A DNA stretch of 64,000 bases, taken from Nereocystis luetkeana (lineage: Eukaryota; Sar; Phaeophyceae; Laminariales; Laminariaceae). Location of the stretch: NCBI GenBank assembly GCA_031213475.1, contig JARUPZ010000002.1, forward strand, positions 16,991,373 to 17,055,372, read 5' to 3'. Both the position numbers and the translations under genes were made by a program. The notes under the pieces were generated by a model. It saw only the letters and a program-made list of their open reading frames with translations. It did not search any database and was not told where the DNA came from. Positions 44,636 through 54,467 of this stretch are shown in pieces (position 1 is the first letter of the stretch; every line of letters starts with the position of its first letter).

Positions 44636-44730
44636 CCCTTTTAGCACTGCAGTACCGTTTTGGGGGCGAGGTACGTAGGACTTGAGTGGTTTGTCCCCAA
44701 AACGGGACTGCTTGTAGTCGTACGAACGGG
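44636..44730. mobile_element. MITE-2 copy
   Basis: TTAA left (44632-44635), TTGA right. CCCTTTTAGCACTGCAGTAC to GTACGAACGGG, with TAGTCGTAC inserted in the right end. Confidence 0.8.
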
Positions 44731-45347
44731 TTGATTGATTAAGCCGGCGGGCCCCCCTCTAGCGCTGGGAGCGAGAATCTCAGGGTCTCTCCAGGAAATG
44801 CGTCTCTTGAAGATCGGTTGGCGGGTTAGTGGTGGGTTGAATGAACTCTTGCGGGATGAAACACCGGCGTGCGTCCGTTGCCCGTATGATACGACATACC
44901 AAGGTACGGCGTATACAGGTGCGTACTGCGTAGCGGGCCGAAAGAAATGTGCGATGTTTCTGGAACTTGTTGTTGTTGTTGTTGTCGCTCATGTTAGCTA
45001 CAAGGTACGAAGCAATGTTCAAAATATTGAGTTCGTGGGCACAGGACAGACAGGCTCCAAAAACTTGACAGGATGTGGATCACGTGAGGGGTGGAGTGTA
45101 AACAAACGCTGGGCGATAAAGCTTCTTCCGTACTGGTATGTATGAATATATGAAATTATCTCGACGAGAGCTTTCCAAAGCCCCACCTTTTTTCGTTTGT
45201 ATTCCCCCCTTATACGATGTAAAGGCATGTTTTTTGAGAGAAAAATCGGATCAGAAATTCGTGCCAGGAGGGTGTGGTATTTGTTATCTCGCGGGTTATA
45301 TTTATATACATACATACCCCCGGTGGCTTTAGTAGGTGGTCCGCGTG

Positions 45348-45437
45348 CCCTTTTAGAACCCCAGTCCCGTTTTGGGGACAGACTACTTATAATTTGAGTC
45401 ATTTGTCCCCACATATGGGACTGCGGTGCTAAACGGG
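45348..45437. mobile_element. MITE-2 copy
   Basis: CCCTTTTAGAACCCCAGTCC to GGGACTGCGGTGCTAAACGG, G. It touches a SINE-B copy on its right. Confidence 0.8.
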
Positions 45438-45717
45438 TTGCAATCTCGTGGGTTCAAGTCTCGAACCGAGTGTCATGCTCGTAGGGACTATTTGTTGCAT
45501 AAAAAATCGATAAGCGGAAAGCGCGAGAGCGCGAGTTAGCTGCATTCGATGATAATCGACGAGCACAGTGGGAATGCTAAACCCTATGCACGACAAAAAA
45601 GAAAGGCACGTATCGGGGGGGAGAAGGGACGACTCCTGTGACCACGCGGCTTGTCCACAAGATCGCTGAGGGGGAAAACCTCCTATTAGTACGAGCTTGG
45701 CTGAAGAGTAAAAGTGA
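45438..45717 (+). mobile_element. SINE-B, copy with truncated head
   Basis: Begins in box B (GTGGGTTCAAGTCTCGAACC) and continues ATGCTCGTAGGGAC, GCGAGAGCGCGAGTTAGCTG, AGTGGGAATGCTAAACCC and GACAAGCCGCGTGGTCACAG-type sequence inverted relative to 5758-5970. Head box A and the poly-A tail are absent. Confidence 0.78.
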
Positions 45718-45729
45718 TACCAGGTACTA

Positions 45730-45841
45730 TTACGGGGGACCATAGTTAATAGGACCTATGGTGTACATAAAAACCTACCAGGTATATATTTAACCATTTT
45801 TACTAAAAATATTTGGTCCTATTAACTATGGTCCCCCGTAA
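45730..45841. mobile_element. MITE-1 copy carrying a TACCAGGTA footprint
   Basis: 112 bp, which is 105 + 7. TA on both sides (45728-45729, 45842-45843). The inner sequence reads AAAAACCTACCAGGTATATA where the uninterrupted copy at 57463 reads AAAAACCTATATA, an exact 7-base gain. Further footprint words lie just outside at 45718 and 45846. Confidence 0.93.
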
Positions 45842-45843
45842 TA

Positions 45844-46239
45844 GGTACCTGGTATATAATTAAGAAGAAAAAAACGCAGCCCCCCCCCCCCCGCGTCGTC
45901 GAGCGAAAAAAAAAAAAAAAAAATGAAATTCGTCCGAGGGTAGCAAGGAGAGTAGAGAGGAGAGGTGCATATATCATGGGCGTTATACGTACGGTTACCG
46001 TACGTGTTGGTCTGGTATTATTGCTGCTGTACATCCTATACGATGCTGTACGTACGTGCTGACCGTCATCTGGAATTTGGAGAGAAGGTTGTTGGAGACC
46101 ACGGGACCACACACAACAACGTAACGTACGTACCTGGTGCGTATACATTTTGTATGCGTATGTATATCGTACAGACGCGCGCAGACGGAAATTGGAGATC
46201 GAGGCGACGGCTGAAGGGGCCACCCGCTATTATCGTCAT
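45844..46239. other. Unique sequence, no gene
   Basis: A C run (45880-45891) and an A run (45906-45922). Nothing coding recognised. Confidence 0.35.
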
Positions 46240-46930
46240 GGGGAATAAATAACCCCCGCAATTATCAGGGGCGTGGGGTATCATAGCTGTCCTGCACCTT
46301 TTTGTGCCAGACAGCCCAGGAAGAGATAGATGGCGATCGTTTATATTCGTGTGGTAGTAAGGTTCGATTGCTCCTTTTTCACAGCATATATATGCATGCG
46401 TGGGAGTCTTCATTCTGACAGCACTTCAGATAGCAGGCAGGTGTGCTCCTCTCTTCCTTGTGTTCACGACTACCGTGCGTTTCGTACGGTGCAGACAGCA
46501 CTCCAGACAACAGCCGCTGTAGCCAGCAGCCACAACTTGCTCTAGTGGTGTGTGTGTTCTTCACATTAAACCGTTATTCTTACCCGTCGACATCCAGCAC
46601 AACAACCAGTGTCCGTGCCGATTCTTCAATCCTAGAAGAGATACAAGTTCTGTTGTCACAAAGCTACGCCACAGAGTGGGAACGGGGGAATTCTATGTGG
46701 TAGTTGAGAGGATATACCCGTGGCCATGTTATTAATACCTGGTAGTTCAATTTGCGCTTTGGTTTTTATCTTGTGTGCGCTTTCTCCGTCTCGTGTATTT
46801 TTAGGCAGCCGAATTTCGATTTTTTAAGGGTTTTTCGGATCTTCCTATAATAGGGTTCCAGCACCTTTGTGTGACCACGGACTCCTTCGTCTGAGAGTTA
46901 ATGTGAGAACAACAACAACAACAACAATAA
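46240..46930 (+). repeat. Duplicated segment, copy 1 (order A-B-C)
   Basis: Block A: ATGGGGAATAA to CAGCAGCCAC (46240-46535). Block B: TGTTCTTCACAT to GTGCCGATTCTTC (46555-46630). Block C: AGTGGGAACGGGG to GTTAATGTGAGAACAACAAC (46674-46920). Copy 1 holds TATTAATACCTGGTAG at 46730-46745 where copy 2 has TAG. Confidence 0.88.
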
Positions 46931-47003
46931 TAGTCTAAACGTACACGTTGTTGTTGTTGTTTTCACAATACAGCGCAGTCCGTGGTCGCAGAACAGGCTC
47001 CAG
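46855..47003. repeat. Repeat T, two inverted copies (hairpin element)
   Basis: Left arm: TCCAGCACCTTTGTGTGACC, ACGGACTCC, GTTAATGTGAGAACAACAAC. Right arm: GTTGTTGTTGTTTTCACAAT, AGTCCGTGGTCGCAGAACAG, GCTCC. A short loop of about 25 bases separates them. The pair could be a complete inverted-repeat element of about 150 bp. Confidence 0.7.
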
Positions 47004-47146
47004 TAATACGTCGTGTTGGGTGTGCGCTATAAAAAAGAGGACCTTTAACAATCTGGGAGAAGGGATCTTTAGGTTGGTAGGCTGTTCGGATGTTTTGGTT
47101 CCTGTTGGGATCAAGGCACGGGCGGAGACCCAACCCAACCCCTGAC

Positions 47147-47176
47147 TCTAACCCTAACCCTAACCCTAACCCTGAT
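47147..47176. repeat. Interstitial telomere-like repeat (CCCTAA)n
   Basis: Four tandem CTAACC units followed by CTGATCC. Matches the TTAGGG telomere type common in eukaryotes. Too short to be a chromosome end. Confidence 0.85.
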
Positions 47177-47542
47177 CCCAAACCGCAGCCGAAACGGGCC
47201 AAAACTCGCCATAAACGAGGCTACGCCGAGTTTGCATCGAACCAGGAACTTTCTCAGATAGATATAGATAGATGCGGACGACGATTCCGATTTAAGTGCA
47301 GACCACGCTAGACATTTTTCAAGTGAAAAACACCCCTAAAGATCCCTTCTCCCAGACTGCTAAACCTACTCGAGCATAAAAAAAGGCGCTATTATTGTTG
47401 GGTTGTACTTGTGTAGGGTTGGGGGACCACAAGTAAGCGAGAGACCACACCCAAACCACAGGCTCAAAAGATTCAACGTACCAAGCAAAGAGACCTGACA
47501 CACGGTAAACGGGCAAAAGTATACGCAGCAAGCAGCAGCAGT

Positions 47543-48180
47543 GGGTTCTTCACATCATTGAACCGCCGTTCTTTTTTGGTTCTTTCTACCCCGTCGACAT
47601 CCCGCACAACCAGCGTCCGTGCCGATTCTTTAGTCCATACTGGTATATTCATGGGGAATAACCTACGCAATTATCAGGGACGTGGTATCATAACTGCTGT
47701 GCTGCACTTTTTTGTGTCAGACAGTCCAGGAAGAGATTATGGCGATCGTTGATATTCGTGTGGTAGTAAGGTTCGATTGCTCCTTTTTTGACTGCATATA
47801 TATCCGCGAGTCTTCACTCTGACAGCACCCCAGATAGCAGGCAGGTGTGTTCCTCTTTCGTTTTCACGACTACCGTGCGTTTCGTACGGTGCAGGCAGCA
47901 CTTCAGACAGCATCCGCTGTAGTCAGCAGCCACGAGTTGGTTAGTGGTGGGAACGGGGGTACTCTTCTATGTTATAGTTGAGAGGATATACCCGCGGCCA
48001 TGTTAGTTCAGTTTTGCACATTGGTTTTATCTTGTGTGCGCTTTTTTCGTCTCGTGTATTTTGAGGCAGCCGAATTTTCGTTTTTTTTTTGGTTTTTCGG
48101 ATCTTCCTAGGGCTCCAGCACCTTTGTGTGACCACGGACTCCTTCGTCAGAGAGTTAATGTGAGAACAACAACAACAACA
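47543..48180 (+). repeat. Duplicated segment, copy 2 (order B-A-C)
   Basis: Block B (47543-47640: GGGTTCTTCACATCATTGAA, CCGTCGACATCC), block A (47650-47940: TTCATGGGGAATAACCTACG, TCACGACTACCGTGCGTTTC), block C (47945-48180: GTGGGAACGGGGGTA to GTTAATGTGAGAAC). Compared with copy 1, B has moved from between A and C to before A. Confidence 0.88.
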
Positions 48181-48196
48181 AACAACAATATAGCCG

Positions 48197-48546
48197 GTCG
48201 CCCCGGTGGGTCGAGTGGTTAACCCCGAATTCTGCTTGAGTTTGAGTCCTGGGTTCGAGCCCCAGGTGGGTCGGACATTTGACTTTATTTGCAGAAATAA
48301 AAATAAAAAGGATTCAATTGTTGAGAGCGCCTTGCAGCGTGGGTAGGCACAATTCGATGCGAGTCGACGAGGGAAGAAAAGGCTGAAATATTCTCGCGAT
48401 AAAAATGAAGGTACGTACCGTAGCGGGAAGGGGGTAGAAGAAGAGCCTGCTATGTGACCCCGGATCTGAGTTACGAGTTGGAAGGAGAGAGAGAAGAAGA
48501 TGTGCGAAGATAATATATGGGATGAGCAACAAAAAAAAAAAAAAAA
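48197..48546 (+). mobile_element. SINE-A copy 2
   Basis: Full length: GTCGCCCCGGTGGGTCGAGT, box B GGTTCGAGCCCC, body as in copy 1, A tail 48531-48546. Preceded by TATAGCCG, which also precedes the copy ending at 59143. Confidence 0.92.
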
Positions 48547-48589
48547 TGATGAGAGAGATACACAAGCTCTGTGGTCACGAGACTTTATA

Positions 48590-48680
48590 TACTACCGAGG
48601 TATTTCTTCCACTCCAGAGTTATTGGAGCCTGTCCTGCGACCTCGGACTGCATTGTATTGTGAGTTAATGTGAGAACAAC
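48590..48680 (-). repeat. Repeat T copy
   Basis: TATTGGAGCCTGTCCTGCGA, CCTCGGACTGCATTGTATTG, GAGTTAATGTGAGAACAACA on the plus strand; the reverse complement matches 511-580. Confidence 0.7.
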
Positions 48681-48957
48681 AGCAATACCCCATAGAGATG
48701 CAGCATCAAGCAGTGTCGCACAGCAGTATTAATAGTAATAGTAACAGTAGTAAGAGGGGTAGACAATGCAACGCCATGCTCATCGTACTGGATACGACAG
48801 GCACACGACATACACATTATTTTTATTATTATGCTTGCCATCCGACAATTATGTACGTAGTGTTGTTCTAAAAAAAGGAAGTAACAGAACTCTCCAGACC
48901 AAAAGCGCGGCGGTATCATACGACAAATCAAAACTGATGTGACGCACATGAAGACTA

Positions 48958-49062
48958 CTACCGGGGACCATAGTTAATGGAACCTATGGTCTACATAAAA
49001 ACCTACATATTTCGCTATTTTTACTAACAATATTTGGTGCTATTGACTATGATCCCCCGCAA
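48958..49062. mobile_element. MITE-1 copy
   Basis: 105 bp, TA on both sides (48956-48957, 49063-49064). Ends CTACCGGGGACCATAGTTAA and GACTATGATCCCCCGCAA; more diverged than most. Confidence 0.88.
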
Positions 49063-49130
49063 TACTACAACTGTGCAACCCACATCCCACATCCCTCCAT
49101 ATCATCCACAAAAAAACGGCCGCTCCTTAA

Positions 49131-49219
49131 CCCCTTTAGTACGGCAGTGCCGAATTGGGGACAAACCAGTCTAATTCCGGGTGATTTGTCCCCCAAACGG
49201 CACTGCGGTAATAAAAGGG
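49131..49219. mobile_element. MITE-2 copy, tandem partner 1
   Basis: TTAA at 49127-49130 and 49220-49223. CCCCTTTAGTACGGCAGTGC to GCACTGCGGTAATAAAAGGG. The right TTAA is shared with the next copy. Confidence 0.9.
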
Positions 49220-49223
49220 TTAA

Positions 49224-49320
49224 CCCTTTTAGAACTCCAGTCCCGTTTTGGGGACAAACAACTCAAATTCAAAGTACTCGTCCCCAATTGTCCCGAAAAC
49301 GAGACTGCAGTGCTAAAACC
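49224..49320. mobile_element. MITE-2 copy, tandem partner 2
   Basis: Begins directly at the shared TTAA (49220-49223): CCCTTTTAGAACTCCAGTCC to GAGACTGCAGTGCTAAAACC. The right end has lost GGGTTAA and runs into a C run. Confidence 0.85.
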
Positions 49321-50277
49321 CCCCCTAAGAAGCATCTATTAATACCAAAAACCCGCTGTCCATCAAAATGGCCCTGGTAGTTAATAAGTGTTGTTGTTAT
49401 GCGCATCTTTCAACGCGCAGAAAAGGTCGTGAATTCTATAAAAGAGTAGAAGAGAGAAAGCGAAACACACTAAAACACGAAAGGATCTGGACGAGAGGGT
49501 CTGTAATCTGAAACCGACGCAGCCGAGCCGACTCTCTGGCATCCTTGGCGGGCGGGACGAATAGCAAGATGAAACATATTACCTGGTATGAATGAAGCTG
49601 GAAGGGGACAGAGAAGCACGGCGGCCAGACCTTACTCCTTACTCCTGACTGTATGGACAACAACGAAAACAACAACCTGATCGATCGTCGGTCGACCCTT
49701 CGTGCGCGAACCAACGAGAAAGAGGACGGGAAGAACATAGCATCATCATCGATCTATGTATCGTGCGCGGCGGCCAATAGGAATAAACAACGAAAAAAAC
49801 TACCAGGTACCAGGTACGCTGCTGCTGCTGCTGCTGCTGCTGCTTGCTGCAGTTTACTACTACTACTGTACGTGCAACGCCTTTCGACCCTTTTGTATAT
49901 TTTTTTGTCTCTCTCTCGCCGACGCACTCCTTTTTTTCAGGAAATACAAAACCCCTCCTACTTTTATTACTGCGAGTGAGTATGTGTACCTCTGCAGAGA
50001 GAGGTAAACGCAAAAAAAAAAGAAGAGAAAACGGAACCACACCGAGTACTCGCCGCCATGTCGGAATTGAAACCAAACTACGCTACTCGTATTAATGATA
50101 GGATCACTCTGACCTTTGGGTCAGAATGGGAGCGGGTTGGGGCTTTTGTCAAAAAGTTAAAAAAAAATATCCAGGTTTGTTTTACTTGATTTTAGTATAC
50201 CCCTCCCCCCTTGTCTAGGACTGCCCCAATAAAGGTTGGGGTGCCGATATTTTTTTTCGTGTACCCTTCCGGCCTGT
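49321..50277. other. No gene assigned
   Basis: Contains TACCTGGTA at 49580, the overlapping double word TACCAGGTACCAGGTA at 49801 and a GCT run (49818-49845). Open frames on both strands are compositional. Confidence 0.3.
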
Positions 50278-50414
50278 GTTTTTTTTTTTTTTTTTTTTTT
50301 TTGCTCATCCCATCCATTATCTTCGCACATCTTCTTCTCTCTCTCCTTCCAACTCGTAACTCAGATCCGGGGTCACATAGCAGGCTCTTCTCCCTACCCC
50401 CTTCCCGCTACGGT
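50278..50414 (-). mobile_element. SINE-A copy, 5'-truncated
   Basis: T run (50279-50302, the A tail) then TGCTCATCCCATCCATTATC to CCCTTCCCGCTACGGTA. The tRNA head and the first part of the body are missing. Confidence 0.88.
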
Positions 50415-50522
50415 ATGGTATGTATCATACCTAGTATTAATACCAGTAATATGTACCAGGTATCGTTCGTTCGTTCGTACACATCACGGCACGTTTTTTT
50501 TTTTTTGGTAGAATGTTCCCAG

Positions 50523-50699
50523 GTTGTGTTTCCATACAAAAACTCGAGGTTGCAAATTGATATGCTCGCTGTCTCCGGTCAACCCTTTTGCTTCAATTAT
50601 TCGAGTGTCGACATATCTATCGAAGGTCTCCCTCCAGCAGGCAAGCCAAAGAGACGAATCAACCCCCTCCCCCCCCTTCTCCACATGCGTTTTTTTTTT
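50523..50699 (+). CDS. Candidate exon, unknown protein
   Basis: A T run followed by GGTAGAATGTTCCCAG gives a good acceptor. Phase-0 reading VVFPYKNSRLQIDMLAVSGQ, then PFCFNYSSVDISIEGLPPAG. The minus strand is also open and protein-like over the same bases, so the strand is not certain. A second T-rich acceptor lies at 50701. Confidence 0.35.
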
Positions 50700-50873
50700 A
50701 GCGCATGCTATCACGGGTGGGCCTATGTATGAAGAATCAGAACCCACAACGGACCCCAAAGTCCATTTATCCCCCTGTGTTCACACATCATATTTGGTTA
50801 TGATTGCTATGTTCTCGTGTCAGTAGCCGCCACCGACACCCCGGAAAAAAAAAAAGAGCTGCGGAAAAGGCCA

Positions 50874-51020
50874 CTAAAACCGTGATAAATGCGAAGATAC
50901 TAAATCTGGTGCATGCAGCCAGAAACCCCACAGAGGCTTTCTCGTTATCGTCCCGCGTACTTTTAGCTCGTCCTGTGGGACCCGCATGCCGGGCGTGCCC
51001 ATTGATCCACCAGCAACTGA
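50874..51020 (-). CDS. Candidate terminal exon, unknown protein
   Basis: Minus-strand acceptor GCCTTTTTTTTTAG (51030-51021), then 48 open codons: SVAGGSMGTPGMRVPQDELK, VRGTITRKPLWGFWLHAPDL and a TAG stop at 50876-50874. The composition is natural. The plus strand is open too (ending at 51067), so this is one of two readings. Confidence 0.35.
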   Translation of the reverse strand, partial: SVAGGSMGTPGMRVPQDELKVRGTITRKPLWGFWLHAPDLVSSHLSRF

Positions 51021-51381
51021 CTAAAAAAAAAGGCGTTCCTCCCAACAATCTTGTTGACGGCGCCTGACTTTTCTACATCTGTCGTCGATGCTATTGGTAA
51101 AGGGCCGAGGCGGGGCGCGAAGAGCGTACACAGCGAGACTCCCCTGTTCCCCCGACTCGAACCCCGGTCCTTTACCCTTACACCACTCTTTTTGCTACTG
51201 CAAACATTATCCTGTACTAATTCCAAGTAGTTTGTCCGACACAAACACGCGGGTGCAGGCAGCGATTCCACAGAGGCCTGACGCGTAAAACCTTTGTTTT
51301 ACTACTGCAAAAAATGGACGCGCACTAGTTCCAGGCAGGTGATCCCCAAAACACGGGCACAGAGTTCTAAAGCGGCGTGAA

Positions 51382-51470
51382 CCTTTTAGCACCCCAGTCC
51401 CGTTTTGGGGACAAACTGCTCAGAATTCGAGTGGTTCGTCCCCGAAACGGGACTGCTGTCTTAAAAGTGT
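51382..51470. mobile_element. MITE-2 copy
   Basis: CCTTTTAGCACCCCAGTCCC to CGGGACTGCTGTCTTAAAAG. Degenerate fragments of the same family precede (51200-51375) and follow (51694-51735). Confidence 0.72.
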
Positions 51471-51499
51471 CAACTCCTCTTGTAACTACTCCGAATGAT

Positions 51500-51683
51500 C
51501 AGGGCTGTTCACGGGTCGTGTCGAGCCTCGCGGGCCGGGTCGGGTCGGGTCGGGTATAACAGTGACCGGGCCCGATCCGTGAGAATTAAAAAACCTCCTG
51601 ACCCGACCCGAGCCGACCCGTGATATTTCGAAATTTTTCTGACCCGACCAGTGGATTGGGGTCATGACCCGTGCAGAGCCCTG
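51500..51683 (+). mobile_element. hAT-like MITE rich in GACCCG
   Basis: CAGGGCTGTTCACGGGTCGT at the left and GACCCGTGCAGAGCCCTG at the right form terminal inverted repeats. CGGGT and ACCCG repeats fill the inside, so the whole can fold on itself. Flanks CGAATGAT and CGAAAAAA share only CGAA. Confidence 0.68.
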
Positions 51684-53534
51684 CGAAAAAAATCCTACTC
51701 TGATTTCAAGTAGTTTATCCCCAAAAACGAGGGTAGGTGCACTTTCTGAAGGGGGCACGGTTGCAGCATTCAACTCCCCTTATACCTGTACAACATCCAT
51801 CGATTTTGGCCTATCACCACTACTGCTTGCTGTGAGTCGACTTTCTCTCTTCTTCGTCTGTCGCTGTAGCTTTTGCTTTTTTTCCCGGAAAGGGAAGCTG
51901 TTTATACAGTACACACCCTCCTCTGTCTTCCCAAAGGAAAGCTGTACAATCAAAATAAAACGGGGAGCGGAGCGGAGCCCCTCAAAAAACAAAGACACAA
52001 ACGTCGCCCCCGCCAACTACGAGTGAGTTTGTTACATTTTACAGTAGCGAGCGTCACCCCGGCGCTACTACTGTCCCTCATACTATGATATGAACAAATA
52101 CTATTATGCCACGCGAACAATCTATCTAAACAACCGAAGAAATAATAAAAAAACGCTCGACGGTTTCATTTTTTTTCGAGGGGCTGACCAACAACAACAG
52201 GCATCGACTGGAACTCCGAAGTCTTCTCCTCTCCCCCCGGGTGGGTGTGGGACACGTACGGCTGTGCCTGGCCGACATAGGGCTGTGGGTTGTCTTGGTG
52301 TGCGTGTTGGGCTCCCCCTCCTCCTCCTCCTCCTCCTCCTCCTCCTCCTGCGAACGAGCCAACGGGGAGTTGCACGTGGTCGATTCTTGGTTTGCATTTG
52401 GGGATGTTGCGGTCAGTAGACGCCACGGATCTCGGCTCGACCCACCGCTACTGCTTAGTATTACCAGTGTGTCAACTGGTGCTCGAATGCATGTATCACT
52501 CCACCGTGTATAGATGTACTACAAACAATCGAAAACAGACGTCGACGTCATTCCAACCCGCCCTTCCCCTGTACCATACCAGATAAGAAATCAACTGAAG
52601 AGCAAACGACTGAGCATGTGTGGTACAATCTTATAAAAGGGCAAAAATGTCATCACCAGCAAACTATTATGCAAAAGAAATGAGATGAGCAAAACGCAAG
52701 AACATAAAATAAATACCGTGATGGCGTAGTATCAGAACCGGGGGAAGGAAAAATCCCAGAAATTCCAGAGGTACACAGCCCCCATCGCACGTGTACACAT
52801 ATAAGAGCCAGTAGAATGAACAGCGAAGCCCAGTTCGCTCAGTCAGGAAGCTCTCGGAAGGTCGACAAATAAACACAAGAGACAAGGGGAAAGGCTGTGA
52901 GTGTGTGTCTTAACCCCCCCCAGAGAGCATTGGAACGAACCGAATGGAATACTATTTGCCGCATGATTTGGTGTTGATTGGTTGTGGGAAACGAATAGAT
53001 TCAGCTCAGCCCGAGAAAAACAGTATATCTAGGAAGAGGAAGAAGAAGTGTTGCACCCCTTTTTCTTGTTCGGGAGGACCGAACGGCCCGACCGAAAGGG
53101 AACAAATATCAGATTATTTGATGTAGATGGACACCACCGAAGATGGGTTCGGACACCAATTTGCTTTGGCATGTGCAAAGGACACCGTTCGTGCCGATTC
53201 GGCTGGCGAGGCCCAGGATTCTTCTGCATGGACCCAAACACGTTTTTTTTTAGGTAGGAACGGAACGAATGACCACGAAGAGCCTCGTTCCGTTCCGCTC
53301 GTTTCCATGCTCTTTGGTGGGAGTTAAGACACGCCCTGAAGGCGCCATCCACTTTCCCCCCACTTGGCACTCAGAAAAACCGAATCAGTCTCGCTTCTCG
53401 CAGACACACGTGGCACGTAGAGAAACGGTGATAAATCCACAATTTCTCCATCAAGTTCGAAGATATGGTCACCCAACCCGCCTTCCGACGTATTCGCAGC
53501 GGGTGACCTCACCGGCGGCGTTCGCGGGAGGCTA
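51684..53534. other. No gene assigned with confidence
   Basis: A CTC run at 52315-52350 encodes poly-Glu on the minus strand (artefact likely). Plus-strand frames at 53127-53327 and 53269-53550 have protein-like composition and a T-rich acceptor at 53253, but no domain; the second ends inside the MITE-1 that follows. Confidence 0.28.
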
Positions 53535-53639
53535 TTACGGGGGACCATAGTTAATAGGACCAAATATTGTTAGTAAAAATGGTCAAGTATATAGGTTTTT
53601 ATGTATACCATAGGTCCTATTAACTATGGTCCCCCGTAA
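53535..53639. mobile_element. MITE-1 copy (near consensus)
   Basis: 105 bp, TA on both sides (53533-53534, 53640-53641). TTACGGGGGACCATAGTTAA to TAACTATGGTCCCCCGTAA, with perfect 29-base termini. Confidence 0.95.
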
Positions 53640-54065
53640 TAGGCCACCGGTTCGTCCCAAGCTATTTATAACCATACGCGTGGAATCCTTGACCTCATAG
53701 CTGATCGAAAATATATCATGCCACTCCGTCCCTCGTAAATCAGGGGCCGTACTGATTCAATAAAAATATACAGAAGTTCCAGATGTTTAGGAAAAGACTA
53801 TAGTGCTCACATCATAGTTGAGAGGAATAACTGACAGGCAATATACTGCTGTCTGTGGTACGTGTACACCGTTTCTTCTGTTGATGATCACCTCTCTCGC
53901 CCGCGAGGCTTTAAGCCGTATCGCCAACCCTCCGACGCGCACGTAAAAGGCGCAGTACCTGGCATCATACAAGGCACGGGGAACCTAGGAACTAGGAACC
54001 CCTCCCCGACGACACTTGTGGCCGTCCCGAACAAGCCGCTCGACTGCGAGATCATGCCCAGCAGC
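53640..54065. other. Intergenic, no gene seen
   Basis: Nothing recognised beyond AGTACCTGGCA at 53956, a one-base variant of the footprint word. Confidence 0.35.
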
Positions 54066-54121
<56 letters not shown>

Positions 54122-54123
54122 GG
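54066..54123. repeat. (GTT)n microsatellite
   Basis: About 19 GTT units, uninterrupted until TTGGTTG. Confidence 0.95.
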
Positions 54124-54467
54124 TTGTTCGTTTATCTCACATAAGCTCATGGCCGCGATCTATGAATAACACGTGGTCCTGAGACGAAGCGGCACGATGT
54201 GCACGACGCCTACAGGTGCTACGTCTAGCTGCAATAATAGTAGATACAGGAGGTGTACAGAGTAAACCGGACCCCATCAAATTTCAGTCGGGGGGGGACC
54301 AGGGTGACAGCCAGTACCACCACCCGCTGCACATACACTTAAGCAGTGCTGGCATCCACAGCAGTATACTTCGTACTGCCGTAAGCATAGGCAAAGAATT
54401 CCCTTTCGATAAAAATAGTGACGCAGCAAGTCCGACAAGCTTGGCCAGCCGTCGCCGGTCGCCCCGG

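Noticed and set aside
50523-51067. One confident gene on a single strand
   Set aside because: Both strands are open and natural-looking over much of the region, so only two candidate exons are listed with low confidence.
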